Below, one piece after another: positions 15,500 through 24,714 of a stretch of 64,000 nucleotides of DNA. The position numbers and the translations under genes are program-made. Source of the DNA: Chloroflexota bacterium (GTDB lineage Bacteria; Chloroflexota; Anaerolineae; SpSt-313). The notes under the pieces are model-generated. The model ran no database searches, was not told the origin of the DNA, and saw only the letters and a program-made list of their open reading frames with translations. Every line of letters begins with the position of its first letter. The first letter of the stretch is position 1. The stretch covers positions 62,001 to 126,000 of the forward strand of contig JAKPJZ010000075.1 in assembly GCA_029553955.1 (NCBI GenBank), in the 5' to 3' direction.

Positions 15500-15982
15500 A
15501 TGCCGTTCTCTGAAGCCGCACAGAAGGAGTTGCAGCAGGTGGTGACCCGCTATCCCGACAAGCGGTCGGCCATGCTGCCTGCCCTGGAGATTGCCCAGCG
15601 CGAGCAGGGTTACCTGACGCCCGAGGCGTACGAGTGGGTGGCCGAGGCGCTCGATACGTCGCCGACCTGGGTGGCCAGCGTGGCCTCGTTCTACACCATG
15701 CTGCGCAAGGAGCCTGTCGGCAGGTACCTGGTGCAGGTTTGCACCAACTTGAGTTGCTCGCTGTTGGGGGCGCAGCCGCTGCTGCTCTACCTGCAGGAGA
15801 AGCTTGGCATCGAGGTGGGCGAGACGACGCCCGACGGCCTGTTCACCCTGGTGACCGTCGAATGCCTGGGGTCGTGCGCCACGGCGCCGGTGATGCAGAT
15901 CAACGACCGCTACTATGAGCGGCTGACGCGCGAGCGCATCGACGAGATCCTGACGGCGTTGCGGGCGGAAGCAGGGTCGTAG
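15500..15982 (+). CDS. nuoE: NADH-quinone oxidoreductase subunit E
   Basis: 160-residue thioredoxin-fold subunit carrying the [2Fe-2S] cluster N1a. Ligands are in VCTNLSC (C-x4-C) and ECLGSC (C-x3-C). ATG 15500 follows AGGGAGAGG. The gap to nuoF is only 13 bp. Confidence 0.96.
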   Translation: MPFSEAAQKELQQVVTRYPDKRSAMLPALEIAQREQGYLTPEAYEWVAEALDTSPTWVASVASFYTMLRKEPVGRYLVQVCTNLSCSLLGAQPLLLYLQEKLGIEVGETTPDGLFTLVTVECLGSCATAPVMQINDRYYERLTRERIDEILTALRAEAGS

Positions 15983-15995
15983 AAGGAACGGTAGA

Positions 15996-17276
15996 ATGGC
16001 CGACAAGTTCTTGCTGCGCAACATCGGGGTGACCGACTCGCACCGCATCGCGGTGTACCTGGCCCGCGGCGGCTACCAATCGTGGAGCAAGGTCGTCAAG
16101 GGCATCAAGCCGGCCGAGGTGGTGGACCTGGTCAAGCGCTCGGGCCTGCGCGGCCGCGGCGGCGCCGGCTTTCCCGCGGGCATGAAGTGGAGCTTTGTGC
16201 CCAAGGATAGCTACCCGCGCTACCTGGTCTGCAACGCCGACGAGGGCGAGCCCGGCACCTGCAAGGACCGTGTGCTCATGGAGCAGGACCCCCACGCCGT
16301 GCTCGAGGGCGTGGCTATTGCCTGCTACGCCATCGAGGCGCACGTGGGTTTTATTTACGTGCGCGGCGAGTTCTCGCTCTCGGCCGAGCGGCTGGAGGCG
16401 GCCATCGCCGAGGCCAAGGCGCAGGGCTACCTGGGCGACGACGTCCTGGGAAGCGGCTTTGCCCTGGATATTGTGGTGCACCGCGGGGCCGGCGCCTATA
16501 TCTGCGGCGAGGAGACGGCGCTCCTGAGCTCGCTGGAGGGCGAGCGCGGCAACCCGCGCCTCAAGCCGCCCTTCCCGGCCACCGAGGGCCTCTACCGCAA
16601 GCCTACGGTGATCAATAACGTCGAGACGCTGGCCAACCTGCCGCTCATCATCGAGCGCGGCCCCGAGTGGTACACCAGCATGGGCACCGAGAAGAGCCCC
16701 GGCGTCAAGCTGTTCGCGCTCAGTGGCCAGGTCAAGCGCCCCGGCATCTATGAGCTGCCGCTGGGCACGCCGCTGCGTACGCTGATCGAAGAGTGCGGCG
16801 GCGGCACGCTCGACGACCGGCCGGTCAAGGCGGTTATCCCCGGCGGCTCGTCCTCGCCGATGCTGCCTGCCGGTCAACTCGACGTAACGCTCGACTATGA
16901 GGCCATTGCCGCCGCCGGTTCCATGCTCGGCTCGGGGGCCGTGATTGTCATAACGGAAGGCACCTGCATGGTGTCGGTAGCGCGCCGCCTGGTCGAGTTC
17001 TATGCACACGAGGACTGCGGGCAGTGCGTGCCCGGGCGCGAGGGCATCGCCTGGATGGCCAAGATCCTCGAGCGCATCGAGGCCGGGCACGGCCGCGAAG
17101 AGGACCTGGACCTGCTGCTCGATATCTGCGACGGCCTGGGCGGGCGCAGCCTGTGCCCGCTGGGCGACGCCGCCGTGGGGCCGGTCCGCTCGAGCATCAA
17201 GCACTTCCGTGACGACTACCTGGCGCATATTCACACCGGTACGTGCGTGGCGCCGACGAGCGTGACAATCGCCTGA
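15996..17276 (+). CDS. nuoF: NADH-quinone oxidoreductase subunit F (one N3 cluster Cys missing)
   Basis: 426-residue subunit that binds FMN and NADH. The nucleotide site GRGGAGFPAGMKW (about 50-62) and AYICGEETALLSSLEG are intact. The N3 [4Fe-4S] motif, normally C-x2-C-x2-C plus a later Cys, reads DCGQCVPGREG here: Cys341 and Cys344 are present, residue 347 is Gly (codon GGG at 17034-17036), and SLCPLGDAA supplies Cys387. Cys378 lies nearby (DICDG). The rest of the protein is normal length. ATG 15996 has AAGGAACGG upstream. Confidence 0.95.
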   Translation: MADKFLLRNIGVTDSHRIAVYLARGGYQSWSKVVKGIKPAEVVDLVKRSGLRGRGGAGFPAGMKWSFVPKDSYPRYLVCNADEGEPGTCKDRVLMEQDPHAVLEGVAIACYAIEAHVGFIYVRGEFSLSAERLEAAIAEAKAQGYLGDDVLGSGFALDIVVHRGAGAYICGEETALLSSLEGERGNPRLKPPFPATEGLYRKPTVINNVETLANLPLIIERGPEWYTSMGTEKSPGVKLFALSGQVKRPGIYELPLGTPLRTLIEECGGGTLDDRPVKAVIPGGSSSPMLPAGQLDVTLDYEAIAAAGSMLGSGAVIVITEGTCMVSVARRLVEFYAHEDCGQCVPGREGIAWMAKILERIEAGHGREEDLDLLLDICDGLGGRSLCPLGDAAVGPVRSSIKHFRDDYLAHIHTGTCVAPTSVTIA

Positions 17277-17278
17277 AG

Positions 17279-17395
17279 GGACTGAGGGAACGAATGGGAC
17301 TGACGGAACTCTGGAAATGAGGAGATGAAGGGGCCGCTCGCTGGCTCCCCTCAGTTCCATGGTTCCCTGGTTCCTTCAGTTCCGTTGTCCGAGCG
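17279..17395. repeat. Inverted 'GGAACTGAGGGAAC' repeat between nuoF and nuoG
   Basis: Plus-strand GGACTGAGGGAACGAATGGG (from 17280) faces the complementary series in CAGTTCCATGGTTCCCTGG and TTCCTTCAGTTCCG (17351-17384). This family is not seen elsewhere in the window. Confidence 0.65.
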
Positions 17396-17407
17396 GGGAA
17401 GGGCACT

Positions 17408-19876
17408 ATGGATCAAAGCGTGACTCTCACTATCGACGGGCGCGAGGTAGCGGTGCCGCCGGGGATTACCGTGGTCGAGGCGGCGCGCCTGGCAGGGATC
17501 GAGATACCGACCCTCTGCAACCAGGAGAAGCTGCACCCGGCCGGCCTCTGCCGCCTGTGCCTGGTCGAGATCGAAAAGATGCGCGGTCTGCAGGCAGCCT
17601 GCGCCACGGTGGTGCGCCAGGACATGGTGGTGCACACCGACACCGAGCTGGTGCAGCACAACCGGCGCATGGTGCTGGAGCTCCTGTGCACCAACCATCC
17701 GCTCGACTGCCCGGTCTGCGATGCGGCGGGCGATTGCCGGCTGCAGGACTATGTGTTCAAGTACGGCCGCGGCGAGTCACGGTTCGTCGAAGAGAAGCGG
17801 CACAAGGGCAAGGCCATGCGCCTCGGCCCGGCCGTGGTGCTCGACCAGGAGCGCTGCGTCCTCTGCCAGCGCTGCGTGCGCTTCTGCGAGGAAGTGCTCG
17901 ACGAGAAGCTGCTGGGGGTGTTCCAGCGCGGCGCCCGCTCGCGCATCAGCACACTCGACGGCAGCGGTTTCGACTCGCCCTTCTCGGGGAATGTGGTGGA
18001 CCTCTGCCCGGTGGGCGCCATGACCGACCGCGCTTTCCGCTTCAAGGGGCGCACTTGGGAGCTGAAGCGCTACGACTCGACCTGCGCGCTCTGCCCGGTG
18101 GGCTGCCGGCTGACGGCCGAGGCCCGCGAAGGGCGTATCCTGCGCATGCGCGGCCGCGAGGCGCCGGAGGTGAACAACGGTTGGCTCTGCGATGTGGGCC
18201 GCCAGGGGTTCGCCTATGCCGATAGCCCGGAGCGTCTGCGCCGGCCGCTGGTGCGCAAGGGTGGCGAGCTCGTGCCGGCGACGTGGGATGAGGCGCTGCA
18301 GGCCATGGCCGCCGGCCTGAAGGGCGTGCTCGAGGCGGCCGGGCCGCACGCGGTGGCCGCGGTGGGCTCACCGCGGCTGAGCAACGAGGCGGCCTATCTG
18401 CTGTCCAAGTTCGTGCGCGCGGCGGTGGGCACCAACAACGTCGATAGCCGGCTGGGCACGGCCATCCCCGCGCCCGCTCAGGCCACGCCGGCTGAGCTGC
18501 GCCGCGCGGGCGCAATTGTGCTCTTTGAGGGCGACCCGAGCGAAGAGGCGCCCATTGTCGAGCTGTGGATCAAAGAGGCCGTGAACCACGGCGGCAAGCT
18601 CTACGTGGTGCACCCGCGCGGCCTGCGCCTGGGCCGCTACGCCACGTTGACGCTGCAGCCGCGCCCGGGCAGCGATGCCGTGCTCTTGGGCGGCCTGCTG
18701 GCCAAGTTCGGCCAGGATGCGGGCGAGTACGGGCCGACGCAGGTGGCGAGCCTGACCGGCTGCACCGCCGAGGCGGTGACGGCGCTGGCCGATGCGCTGA
18801 CTGGCGCCGAGCGGGCGGTGATCGTCTATGGCGCCGGTGTGGCCGATGAAGCGACGATGGGGCTTCTGGTGGCGTTGGCCAAAGCCAGCGGCGCCAGACT
18901 CCTGGGCTGGAGCAGCGGTGCCAATGCGCGAGGCGCGGCCGATCTGGGGCTGCGGCCCGACCGGCTGCCGGGCCACGCCGTGCTCGACGATGCGGTGGCC
19001 CGCGGCGCGTGCAAGCGTGTGTGGGGCGCTGCGGCGCCGCGCGAGGCGGGTCTGGCGGCGACTGAGCTGTGGCCGGCGTTGCAGCAGGGCCGGGTGCGCG
19101 CCCTGTATGTGGTTGGGGCCGACCCCCTGTGCGAGGCGCCCGACCCGCAGGCGGTGCGCCAGGCGCTCGATGCGGCCGAGTTTGTCGTGGTGCAGGATGC
19201 CTTTCTGACGGCGACGGCTGCCGAGGCCGATGTGGTCTTGCCGGCGGCGGCCTATGGCGAGGAGGATGGCTCGGCGACGAACCTGGCCGGCCAGGTGGGC
19301 TGGCAGGCCGCGCCGATGGCCCCCTTGGGCGAGGCCCGGCCGCACTGGCGCATCGTGGCCGAGGTGGCCCGGGCGCTGGGCGCGCTCGGCTGCTGGAGCT
19401 ACGACGGCGCCGCCCAGGTGCTCGCTGAGGCGGGGGCGCTGATCCCGGCCTACAAGGATGCCGGGGCGGTTGTGGCGGGCGGCGTGCACGACGCGCGCTT
19501 TGACTATGCCGTGGCCGCGCCCGAGGCGGGGGCAACCCCGTGGGCGGTGGCCGGTTCGGGCGACCTGGCGTTGGTGACGGGGGCGCTGCTCTTTGACCGC
19601 GACGGCGCGGCGGGCCGCGCGGCGGCTGTGGCCAACCGGGCGCCGGCACCGTATGTGGCGCTGCACCCGGCCGATGCGGAGCGCTTGGGCGTGGCCGAGG
19701 GGCACGCGGTGGAGGTGCAGGGCGAGCAGGGCACGCTGCGGCTGGCGGCGAAGGTAAGCGCAGCCGTGGCGCCGGGTACTGCGTTCGTGCCCGAGCATCT
19801 GGGGTCGGAGAGTGTCAACATCCTCGGCGCGCGCCCTGGCGTCGTCATGCGCGTCGCGGTCAGGCCAGTGGGATGA
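17408..19876 (+). CDS. nuoG: NADH-quinone oxidoreductase subunit G
   Basis: 822-residue iron-sulfur subunit. From the N-terminus: the [2Fe-2S] N1b ligands (Cys37, Cys48, Cys51 and AACAT), the His-Cys3 N5 motif HPLDCPVCDAAGDC, the ferredoxin-like N4 motif CVLCQRCVRFCEE with VVDLCPVGAMTD, and an additional CALCPVGC site (N7-type) before the molybdopterin-oxidoreductase-like domain, which in this family binds no molybdenum. A C-terminal formate-dehydrogenase-like beta-barrel segment (LHPADAERLGVAEGHAVEVQ) is present. ATG 17408 follows GGGGAAGGG. Confidence 0.96.
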   Translation: MDQSVTLTIDGREVAVPPGITVVEAARLAGIEIPTLCNQEKLHPAGLCRLCLVEIEKMRGLQAACATVVRQDMVVHTDTELVQHNRRMVLELLCTNHPLDCPVCDAAGDCRLQDYVFKYGRGESRFVEEKRHKGKAMRLGPAVVLDQERCVLCQRCVRFCEEVLDEKLLGVFQRGARSRISTLDGSGFDSPFSGNVVDLCPVGAMTDRAFRFKGRTWELKRYDSTCALCPVGCRLTAEAREGRILRMRGREAPEVNNGWLCDVGRQGFAYADSPERLRRPLVRKGGELVPATWDEALQAMAAGLKGVLEAAGPHAVAAVGSPRLSNEAAYLLSKFVRAAVGTNNVDSRLGTAIPAPAQATPAELRRAGAIVLFEGDPSEEAPIVELWIKEAVNHGGKLYVVHPRGLRLGRYATLTLQPRPGSDAVLLGGLLAKFGQDAGEYGPTQVASLTGCTAEAVTALADALTGAERAVIVYGAGVADEATMGLLVALAKASGARLLGWSSGANARGAADLGLRPDRLPGHAVLDDAVARGACKRVWGAAAPREAGLAATELWPALQQGRVRALYVVGADPLCEAPDPQAVRQALDAAEFVVVQDAFLTATAAEADVVLPAAAYGEEDGSATNLAGQVGWQAAPMAPLGEARPHWRIVAEVARALGALGCWSYDGAAQVLAEAGALIPAYKDAGAVVAGGVHDARFDYAVAAPEAGATPWAVAGSGDLALVTGALLFDRDGAAGRAAAVANRAPAPYVALHPADAERLGVAEGHAVEVQGEQGTLRLAAKVSAAVAPGTAFVPEHLGSESVNILGARPGVVMRVAVRPVG

Positions 19877-19899
19877 AAGACTATTGCCCAAGCAGGCCG

Positions 19900-19927
19900 G
19901 GCTCCCACGCCCCGCGGCATGGGAGCC
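19900..19927. repeat. Short hairpin between nuoG and nuoH
   Basis: GGCTCCCA (19900-19907) pairs with TGGGAGCC (19920-19927), with CGCC and GCGG inside the loop. The same core sits inside the MITE-like unit at 1929-2033. Confidence 0.7.
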
Positions 19928-19975
19928 GCTTGTGCTGTCGTTGAGTAAGGCCGGACGTGGGGTTGGAGAAGAGCC

Positions 19976-20986
19976 ATGAGTATTGACTGGATCCAACTGC
20001 TCATCGATGCCATCAAGGCCCTGGTCATCGCCTTTGGGCTGCTGATCGGGTTTGCCTACCTCACCTGGTTTGACCGCCGGCTTATCGGCCGCTTCCAGAT
20101 GCGCCTGGGTCCGAACCGCGTGGGGCCGTTTGGTCTGCTGCAGCCGATCGCCGATGCCTTGAAGATGTTCTTCAAGGAGGATATCGTCCCGGCGCAGGCC
20201 GACAAGGTGCTCTACTTTTTGGGGCCGGCGATCACCATGTCGGCGGTGCTGATCTCCTTCGCGGTGGTGCCCATGGGGCCCGAGTTCACCCTGTTCGGCA
20301 GGAAGATCACCCTCTACCTGGCCGACGTCAACGTGGGCATGCTCGTGGTCATGGCGGTGCTCGGCATGGGCGTCTACGGCATGCTGCTGGGTGGCTGGGG
20401 CTCGAATAACAAGTACTCGCTGATGGGCGGCCTGCGCTCGGCGGCGCAGGTCATCAGCTATGAGTTGCCCTACGGCCTCTCGCTTCTGGGCGTGTTCATG
20501 CTGGCGGGCTCGCTGAGCATGGCCAAGATCGTCGAGGCTCAGGCGCGGCTGCCTTTCATCGTGCTGCAGCCGCTGGGGGCGTTGGTCTTTTTGATCGCCG
20601 CTCTGGCCGAGATGAGCCGCACCCCGTTCGACCTGGTCGAGGCCGAGAACGAACTGGTGGGCGGCTACAACACCGAGTACTCGAGCATCAAGTTCGCCCT
20701 CTACTACATGGGCGAGTACATCGCCGTCATCGTGGCCGCCTCGATCTTTGTGACCATCTTCCTGGGTGGCTGGCAAGGGCCCTTCCTGCCGGGCATCTGG
20801 TGGTTCTTTGCCAAGCTGATCGCCATGATCTACGTCCTCACCTGGATCCGCGTGACCCTGCCGCGCATTCGCTACGACCGGCTCATGAGCTTTGCGTGGA
20901 AGGTGCTCGTGCCGCTGGCGGTGGGCAATGTGTTGGTGACGGCGCTGGGCCTGGCGTTGCGCGATTTGCACGTGTTCGGGCTGTGA
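19976..20986 (+). CDS. nuoH: NADH-quinone oxidoreductase subunit H
   Basis: 336-residue polytopic membrane subunit at the junction of the two arms, forming part of the quinone channel. Signatures [19 protein letters not shown] and [20 protein letters not shown] are intact, with about eight hydrophobic segments. ATG 19976 follows GGAGAAGAG. Confidence 0.97.
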   Translation: MSIDWIQLLIDAIKALVIAFGLLIGFAYLTWFDRRLIGRFQMRLGPNRVGPFGLLQPIADALKMFFKEDIVPAQADKVLYFLGPAITMSAVLISFAVVPMGPEFTLFGRKITLYLADVNVGMLVVMAVLGMGVYGMLLGGWGSNNKYSLMGGLRSAAQVISYELPYGLSLLGVFMLAGSLSMAKIVEAQARLPFIVLQPLGALVFLIAALAEMSRTPFDLVEAENELVGGYNTEYSSIKFALYYMGEYIAVIVAASIFVTIFLGGWQGPFLPGIWWFFAKLIAMIYVLTWIRVTLPRIRYDRLMSFAWKVLVPLAVGNVLVTALGLALRDLHVFGL

Positions 20987-21061
20987 GGCGTGGGACGTGA
21001 TGCGTGATGCGTAATGCGTAAGGTGAGCTGCTCATCACGCATCACGTGTCACGCATCACAT
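20987..21061. repeat. 'ATGCGTAAT' type inverted repeat between nuoH and nuoI
   Basis: GTGATGCGTGATGCGTAATG faces CATCACGCATCACGTGTCAC across a TGAGCTGC turn. It belongs to the same family as 15347-15490. Confidence 0.8.
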
Positions 21062-21093
21062 GGTGCCCCTGGGCGTTCTGTGGGAGAGAGCTT

Positions 21094-21621
21094 ATGTCGG
21101 CAATACTTGCTGTGGTCCAAGGGCTCTGGGTGACGTTGCGGCGATCGCTGCCGCGGCCGGTGACGGTGCAGTACCCGGAGGAGCGGCCGCACATCTACCC
21201 ACGCTACCGGGGGCGGCATGTGCTGAACCGCCATCCCGACGGCCTGGAAAAGTGCGTGGCCTGCGGCTTGTGCGCCTCGGCCTGCCCTACCGGGGCCATC
21301 TATGTCGAGGCGGCCGAGAACAGCGACGCCGAGCGGCACTCGCCCGGCGAGCGCTACGCGCGCGTCTACCAGGTCAACATGTTGCGCTGCATCTTTTGCG
21401 GTTTCTGCCAGGAGGTGTGCCCGACCGGGGCAGTCACCTTGGGACCTGACTTTGAGCTGACCCAGTACACACGCGCCGACGCCATCTATAGCAAGGAGCG
21501 CCTGCTGGTGCCGGTGGCGCAGGCTGGAGAGCCTGCGCAGCTGCTGATTGGCGAGTCCGTGGGCGAGGGCGAGCAGGCTGGGAAGCCTGCGCCACTCAGG
21601 CCGGCGCCACGGGAGCAGTGA
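21094..21621 (+). CDS. nuoI: NADH-quinone oxidoreductase subunit I, with repeat-encoded C-terminal tail
   Basis: 175-residue ferredoxin-like subunit carrying clusters N6a and N6b, with ligands in CVACGLCASACP and CIFCGFCQEVCP. The conserved part ends near YSKERLLVP. The last 30 or so residues (VAQAGEPAQ ... EQAGKPAP) are encoded by two copies of a CAGGCTGGRRAGCCTG hairpin repeat (21517-21538 and 21573-21590), so the tail is probably dispensable. ATG 21094 follows GGGAGAG. Confidence 0.95.
   Translation: MSAILAVVQGLWVTLRRSLPRPVTVQYPEERPHIYPRYRGRHVLNRHPDGLEKCVACGLCASACPTGAIYVEAAENSDAERHSPGERYARVYQVNMLRCIFCGFCQEVCPTGAVTLGPDFELTQYTRADAIYSKERLLVPVAQAGEPAQLLIGESVGEGEQAGKPAPLRPAPREQ
21517..21590. 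repeat. Two CAGGCTGG/AGCCTG hairpins inside nuoI coding sequence
   Basis: GCGCAGGCTGG-AGA-GCCTGCGC (21517-21538) and GCAGGCTGGGAAGCCTGC (21573-21590). The same hairpin type lies twice between nuoK and nuoL (22721-22740 and 22769-22788). Confidence 0.8.
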
Positions 21622-21637
21622 GGGAGGCCGAGCGCAG

Positions 21638-22156
21638 ATGGTGGATGTGATCTTTTTCGCGGTTTTTGGGCTGGTAGCGGTCGTCGCGGCGATTGGCGTC
21701 GTGGCTCTGCGCAACGTGCTCTACAGTGGCCTCCTGCTCGTGCTGAGCATGCTCTCGCTGGCCGGGCTCTACATCCTGATGAACGCCCAGTTTCTCGGCG
21801 TGGCGCAGATTATCGTGTATGCCGGCGCTGTGATGGTGCTCTTCCTGTTCGCGGTGATGCTCGTCGGCGGCAGGGGCGAGGCGCAGCCGGCGTGCCGTCT
21901 GCGCGGCCAAGCACCGTTGGCGGCGCTCATGGTGCTCATCCTGGCGGTTGACCTGGGGCTGCTCGTCTACCGCGGCTTGCCGGCGGCGGCGCCGGCTGTC
22001 GTGTTGCCGGATGGGGGGAACGTCGAGGCTGTGGCCGAACTGCTGTTCACCCGCTACCTGTGGGCCTTTGAGGCCACCGGCCTGCTGCTGCTCGTCGCCG
22101 TGGTCGGGGTTGTCTACCTGGCCCGTGGCGGCGCCGGAGCGTCAAGCCACGACTAG
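21638..22156 (+). CDS. nuoJ: NADH-quinone oxidoreductase subunit J
   Basis: 172-residue membrane subunit with five predicted transmembrane segments; the conserved AQIIVYAGAVMVLFLFAVML is present. ATG 21638 is chosen by alignment to the family N-terminus (MVDVIFFAVFGLVAV); GGGAGG lies 11 nt upstream, and the open frame before it overlaps nuoI. Confidence 0.95.
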   Translation: MVDVIFFAVFGLVAVVAAIGVVALRNVLYSGLLLVLSMLSLAGLYILMNAQFLGVAQIIVYAGAVMVLFLFAVMLVGGRGEAQPACRLRGQAPLAALMVLILAVDLGLLVYRGLPAAAPAVVLPDGGNVEAVAELLFTRYLWAFEATGLLLLVAVVGVVYLARGGAGASSHD

Positions 22157-22157
22157 T

Positions 22158-22373
22158 CAGCCACATCGTAGCCTAGCCCCTTGTGGGCGCCGGCTATGCC
22201 GATTGGCGAACACGACCTGGTCAGCGAGATCGTAGCCTAGCCCCTTGTGGGCGTCGGCTACGCCGATTGGCGAACACGACCTGGTCAGCGAGATCGTAGC
22301 CTAGCCCCTTGTGGGCGTCGCCGCCATGACCAAGATCGTAGCCTAGCCCCTTGTGGGCGTCGCCGGCAGCGGA
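22158..22373. repeat. Tandem repeat block between nuoJ and nuoK (four copies)
   Basis: ATCGTAGCCTAGCCCCTTG plus TGGGCGYCGGC begins at 22165, 22229, 22293 and 22335. The first two units are 64 bp and nearly identical, including the intervening GATTGGCGAACACGACC; the last interval is 42 bp. A fifth single copy lies at 33979-34000 inside a MITE-like element. Repeated intervals and no uniform spacing exclude a CRISPR array. Confidence 0.9.
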
Positions 22374-22410
22374 GTCTTGGGACACGAGTTGGGGGATAGG
22401 GAAGACGGAC

Positions 22411-22716
22411 ATGTCAGTGCCAAGCAACTACTACCTGCTCTTGAGCGCCGTGCTCTTTATCATTGGCGTGCTGGGCGTGCTGCTGCGGCGCAATGCCCTC
22501 GTCATCTTTATGAGCATCGAGCTCATGCTGAACGCGGTGAACCTGTCGCTCGTGGCCCTGGGCATGGGCAGGGGGGCGGTGGACGGGCAGGTGCTGGCGC
22601 TCCTGGTGATGGCCGTGGCGGCCGCCGAGGTGGCCGTGGGGCTGGCGCTGATCATCACCCTGTTCCGCCACCAGGGGACGGTGGATGTCGACGACATCAA
22701 CCTGTTGAAGGGATAG
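22411..22716 (+). CDS. nuoK: NADH-quinone oxidoreductase subunit K
   Basis: 101-residue membrane subunit with three transmembrane segments, homologous to MrpC antiporter subunits. The intramembrane Glu residues in [13 protein letters not shown] and [12 protein letters not shown] that line the proton path are present. ATG 22411 follows the tandem repeat block. Confidence 0.96.
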   Translation: MSVPSNYYLLLSAVLFIIGVLGVLLRRNALVIFMSIELMLNAVNLSLVALGMGRGAVDGQVLALLVMAVAAAEVAVGLALIITLFRHQGTVDVDDINLLKG

Positions 22717-22720
22717 GTGC

Positions 22721-22788
22721 GACAGGCTGGAAAGCCTGTCGCAGCGGCCGGGACACAGGAGTGGGCCGGACAGGCTGGAAAGCCTGTC
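22721..22788. repeat. Two CAGGCTGG hairpins between nuoK and nuoL
   Basis: GACAGGCTGGAAAGCCTGTC occurs identically at 22721-22740 and 22769-22788. Each copy forms an 8-bp stem. The same family is found inside nuoI. Confidence 0.85.
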
Positions 22789-22806
22789 CTACAGCGGAGG
22801 TTCCGC

Positions 22807-24693
22807 ATGCTCGACTATGTATGGCTGATCGTGCTGTTCCCCCTGGTGGGGGTGCTCATCAACGCCTTCTTCGGCTACCGGCTGGGGCGGCGAGCCTCGG
22901 GCATTATCGCCACGGTGGCCGTCGGCCTCTCCTTTGTGGTGGCCCTCGGCATCCTGGCGGGCCTGCTCGGGCTGCCGGCCGAGGAGCGCAGCCTCAGCAT
23001 CCCACTCTTCGACTGGATCGCCGCCGGTGATTTCCACGTCGACGTGAGCTTTCTCGTTGACCCGCTGGCGGCGGTGATGCTGCTGGTGGTGACCGGGGTG
23101 GGCACGCTGATCCACGTCTACTCCAACGGCTACATGGCACACGACCCCGACTATGCCCGCTTCTTCACCTACCTCAACCTGTTCATCGTGGGCATGCTCT
23201 TCCTGGTGCTGGCCGGCAACTTTTTGCTGCTCTACCTGGGCTGGGAGGCGGTGGGCCTCTGCTCGTACCTCCTCATCGGTTTCTGGTACCACAAAAAGCC
23301 GGCCTCGGATGCGGGCAAGAAGGCCTTTATCGTCAACCGCGTGGGCGATTTCGGCTTTTGCCTCGGCATCATCCTGATCTTCCTGACCTTCAAGAGCCTG
23401 GACTTCAATGCCGTCTTTGCGAATGCCGGCCAGGTGGCGCCGGCGGCGATCACGGCTATCACGCTGTTGCTCTTCATGGGCGCGGCCGGCAAGTCGGCGC
23501 AGATCCCGCTCTACATCTGGCTGCCCGATGCCATGGAGGGTCCGACTCCGGTCAGCGCGCTGATCCATGCCGCCACCATGGTCACGGCCGGCGTCTACAT
23601 GGTGGCGCGCACGCACGCGCTCTACGCCCTGGCGCCCTTCTCCTCGGGCCTGGTGGCCACTGTCGGCGGCCTGACCGCCTTCTATGCGGCGACCATCGCC
23701 ATGGTGCAGACCGATATCAAGCGCGTGCTCGCCTACTCGACCATCAGCCAACTGGGCTACATGTTCCTGGCGGTCGGCGTGGGCGCCTACGCGGCGGGCA
23801 TCTTCCACCTGACGACGCACGCCTTCTTCAAAGCGTTGCTTTTCCTGGGCGCGGGGTCGGTGATCCACGCCATGTCGGGCGACCAGGACATGCGCCACAT
23901 GGGCGGCCTCTTCAAGAAGCTGCGCGTGACCGGCGCGACTTTCATCGTGGCCTGGCTGGCCATCGCCGGCGTGCCGCCCCTGGCCGGGTTCTTTAGCAAG
24001 GATGAGATCCTGGCGGCAGCCTACCACAGCGGCTACTGGCCGCTGTGGCTGCTGGGCCTGGTCACGGCGGCGCTGACGGCGTTCTACATGTCGCGGGCGG
24101 TCTTTATGACTTTCTTCGGCAAGTCGCATGTGTCGCCCGAGGCGGCGCATCACCTTCACGAGTCGCCGACGAGCATGACGGCGCCGCTGGTGGTGCTGGC
24201 GGTGCTGGCGGCGGTCGCGGGCTTTGCCGCAAGCTGGTTTACCGGCTTTCTCACCCCGGTCTTGGGCGTGGCGCACGGCGCGCCTGCCGCCGAGGGGCTG
24301 CCGGAGGCGGTGCTCATCGGGTTGTCGATTGTGGCGGCGGCCGTGGGCATTGCTGTGGCCTGGTTCGTCTACCTGAAGCGTGGCGTCACGGCCGATGCGG
24401 AGGCCGCGCGTCTGGGCCGCGTCTACGGCTGGGTGCAGAACGGCTACAATGTGAACGAGCTCTACTGGGCCATCTTGGTGCGGCCCATCGGCAAGCTGGC
24501 AGGGTGGCTGGCCACGGTGTTTGATGCGCGGGCGATCGACGGCGCGGTCAACGGCGTGGCGCTGGCTCTGAGGGGGCTGGGGCGACGGCTGCGTGGCTGG
24601 CAGTCGGGCTATGTGCGCCAGTATGCGCTGTCGGTGGTGGTTGGCGTGGTGATCGTCACGACCGTGGCCCTCGTGATGGTCGGTGTGGTATAA
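22807..24693 (+). CDS. nuoL: NADH-quinone oxidoreductase subunit L
   Basis: 628-residue antiporter-like proton-pumping subunit. Signatures LLLYLGWEAVGLCSYLLIG (with the key Glu), AAGKSAQIPLYIWLPDAMEG, THAFFKALLFLGAGSVIH and the long C-terminal helix region are present. ATG 22807 follows GGAGG at 6-nt spacing. Confidence 0.97.
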   Translation: MLDYVWLIVLFPLVGVLINAFFGYRLGRRASGIIATVAVGLSFVVALGILAGLLGLPAEERSLSIPLFDWIAAGDFHVDVSFLVDPLAAVMLLVVTGVGTLIHVYSNGYMAHDPDYARFFTYLNLFIVGMLFLVLAGNFLLLYLGWEAVGLCSYLLIGFWYHKKPASDAGKKAFIVNRVGDFGFCLGIILIFLTFKSLDFNAVFANAGQVAPAAITAITLLLFMGAAGKSAQIPLYIWLPDAMEGPTPVSALIHAATMVTAGVYMVARTHALYALAPFSSGLVATVGGLTAFYAATIAMVQTDIKRVLAYSTISQLGYMFLAVGVGAYAAGIFHLTTHAFFKALLFLGAGSVIHAMSGDQDMRHMGGLFKKLRVTGATFIVAWLAIAGVPPLAGFFSKDEILAAAYHSGYWPLWLLGLVTAALTAFYMSRAVFMTFFGKSHVSPEAAHHLHESPTSMTAPLVVLAVLAAVAGFAASWFTGFLTPVLGVAHGAPAAEGLPEAVLIGLSIVAAAVGIAVAWFVYLKRGVTADAEAARLGRVYGWVQNGYNVNELYWAILVRPIGKLAGWLATVFDARAIDGAVNGVALALRGLGRRLRGWQSGYVRQYALSVVVGVVIVTTVALVMVGVV

Positions 24694-24714
24694 GGCGAGA
24701 AGGAGCCACGCGGC

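Noticed and set aside
18368-20971. 867-codon open frame on the minus strand opposite nuoG and nuoH
   Set aside because: Mirror frame of GC-rich coding DNA. His/Gln/Arg-rich translation, no family motifs, and both plus-strand genes are unambiguous.
22158-22373. CRISPR array
   Set aside because: The intervals between repeats are themselves repeated, spacing is 64, 64 and 42 bp, and no cas gene is near.
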